NCBI GenBank assembly: GCA_947564495.1
Contig: CANOCD010000005.1
Span: 1-14,309, forward strand
Length of the DNA stretch: 14,309 nucleotides
Source of the DNA: an uncultured Angelakisella sp.
GTDB lineage: Bacteria; Bacillota; Clostridia; Oscillospirales; Ruminococcaceae
Direction: 5' to 3'
The position numbers were made by a program, and so were the translations under genes. This document shows positions 13,376-14,309 of this stretch, piece after piece (position 1 is the first letter of the stretch; every line of letters starts with the position of its first letter). The notes under the pieces were generated by a model that did no database searches, was not told where the DNA came from, and saw nothing but the letters and a program-made list of their open reading frames with translations.

Positions 13376-14281
13376 ATGACATTACTACAGCTGGGTTATT
13401 TTGTGGAAGTGTGCAAATGCCGCAACATGACCAAGGCTGCCGCCAAGCTGCACATTTCCCAGCCCGCCATCACCAAGGCCATCCAGGAACTGGAGAGCGA
13501 ATACGGGGTCCAGCTTTTGCTCCGGCGCAAAAACGGCCAGGAACTCACCCGAGAGGGCCAGTTCCTCTACCAGCGGGCGGAGGCCCTCCTGCACCAGGCC
13601 GAGGAGCTGGACGCCGCCATGAAGCAGCTCTGCAAGCAGCGCAGGGTGATCCGGGTGGGGGTCTCGGTGGTGTTCATCCAGCTGTTCCCTGAGATCCTGG
13701 GGGACTACCAAAGGACCCATCCCGGTCTGGAGCTGAAAAGCTACGCCTTCGGCACGGTGGAACTCCAGCAGCACATGGAAAAGGGCTCCATCGACGTGGC
13801 CATCTCCGGCCAGTCGGATTCCCTGCCCTTCCCCAGCCGGGTCCTGCTCCGGGAGCGGTCCTATTTCTGGACCCGCCGGGACAATCCTCTGGCCGGGAAA
13901 ACGGTCATCGACGTGGACAAGGACCTGGACGGCACCCCCATTGGCCTCTTTCGGGAGAACATCAGCTACCCCCGCAACCGGGAAGTGGACCAGTTCTACC
14001 CCCTGCGGGGGGAGGCCGCCGCCAACGTGCTGTTCTGCACCAACCAGTTCGGGGAGATCCGCCAGAAGCTGCTGGACGGTGTTGTTTCCACCTTTCTGCC
14101 CCGGCATATCCTGGACGACTGCCCCCAGTTGGTGTCGATCCCCACCACAAGGCCCCTGTGCTTTAACCTGCTGGCCTATTGGAACGGGGATCATATCAGC
14201 AGCCAGTTGTTAGAGTTTGTGAATTTTGTGGAAGAATACATTGGAGCGGAGGGGCAGGGAGCTTTGCGGGGGGTGGAATAG
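13376..14281 (+). CDS. LysR-family transcriptional regulator
   Basis: A 301-residue DNA-binding regulator of normal LysR length. The winged helix-turn-helix is at about 1-60 (RNMTKAAAKLHISQPAITKA, then IQELESEYGVQLLLRR), followed by a linker helix (about 60-88) and an effector-binding domain of periplasmic-binding fold (about 90-290, starting IRVGVS). ATG 13376 is preferred over the in-frame 13256 because AAGGAGG lies 9 nt upstream, the predicted promoter maps downstream of 13256, and the fold starts here. The gene is divergent from the operon, and a T-N11-A dyad sits between. It most likely activates the operon in response to a substrate or intermediate. The ligand is not deducible. It ends with TAG at 14279-14281. 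Confidence 0.95.
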   Translation: MTLLQLGYFVEVCKCRNMTKAAAKLHISQPAITKAIQELESEYGVQLLLRRKNGQELTREGQFLYQRAEALLHQAEELDAAMKQLCKQRRVIRVGVSVVFIQLFPEILGDYQRTHPGLELKSYAFGTVELQQHMEKGSIDVAISGQSDSLPFPSRVLLRERSYFWTRRDNPLAGKTVIDVDKDLDGTPIGLFRENISYPRNREVDQFYPLRGEAAANVLFCTNQFGEIRQKLLDGVVSTFLPRHILDDCPQLVSIPTTRPLCFNLLAYWNGDHISSQLLEFVNFVEEYIGAEGQGALRGVE

Positions 14282-14300
14282 GGGGAGGCCCTTCGAGGAT

Positions 14301-14309
14301 ATGGCGGAA
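14301..14309 (+). CDS. possible start of a further plus-strand gene (truncated by window end)
   Basis: Twenty nucleotides after the LysR stop, an ATG reads Met-Ala-Glu to the window edge. Purine-rich sequences GGGGGAGG at 14281-14288 and GAGGAT just before the ATG could serve as ribosome binding sites. Three codons cannot identify a product, and the call rests only on position and the upstream sequence. If real, the gene would be co-transcribed with the regulator. Confidence 0.3.

Noticed and set aside
1..14309. CRISPR arrays, insertion sequences, tRNA or rRNA genes
   Set aside because: No regularly spaced direct repeats, transposase-like frames or terminal repeats, or recognisable structural RNA sequences were seen on either strand.

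Overview
The window reads as a piece of chromosome from a high-GC, anaerobic, Gram-positive bacterium. The coding DNA is strongly GC-rich. Ribosome binding sites are strong GGAGG types, the solute-binding protein is a lipoprotein with an LAAC lipobox, and the gene content (a tungsten aldehyde oxidoreductase and a polyferredoxin) is strictly anaerobic. A gut Clostridia/Oscillospiraceae-type host fits best. That placement is inference from style and content, not from a marker gene.

Layout. Positions 1-180 are an AT-rich intergenic stretch with a plus-strand intrinsic terminator at the extreme left. From 13090 down to 181, eleven genes lie head to tail on the minus strand with overlaps or short gaps, the longest being 83 and 70 nt. 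In transcription order they are: a short-chain dehydrogenase, a GPH-type symporter, a 14-TM DHA2-type MFS transporter, an aldehyde ferredoxin oxidoreductase (AOR) catalytic subunit, a six-cluster polyferredoxin, a ThiS/MoaD-like protein, a ThiF/MoeB-like enzyme, tupA, tupB and tupC (tungstate ABC importer), moeA, and a second moeA fused to a periplasmic-binding-like domain. A divergent control region (13091-13375) carries a promoter for each direction and a perfect LysR-type dyad. It separates the operon from a plus-strand LysR regulator gene (13376-14281). A further plus-strand gene may begin at 14301.

How it fits together. The cluster looks like a nearly self-contained tungsten-enzyme module. 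TupABC would bring tungstate in, and the two MoeA proteins would insert the metal into molybdopterin. The ThiS/ThiF-like pair is probably a maturation or sulfur-handling step. AOR with the polyferredoxin would interconvert an aldehyde and a free carboxylic acid, using low-potential electrons. The NAD-type SDR would link the aldehyde to an alcohol or a related carbonyl, and the two MFS proteins would move substrate and product. LysR would sense the substrate. The substrate cannot be read from the sequence. Pterin synthesis genes (moaA, moaC, moaE) are not in the window.

Most notable: TupA appears to be circularly permuted. The segment that normally ends the protein follows the lipoprotein signal, and the normal N-terminal TTTS segment comes second. 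The ThiS-like protein lacks the C-terminal diglycine (it ends G-D-S), its ThiF-like partner lacks the second zinc CxxC, and the polyferredoxin has six complete 4Fe-4S motifs.
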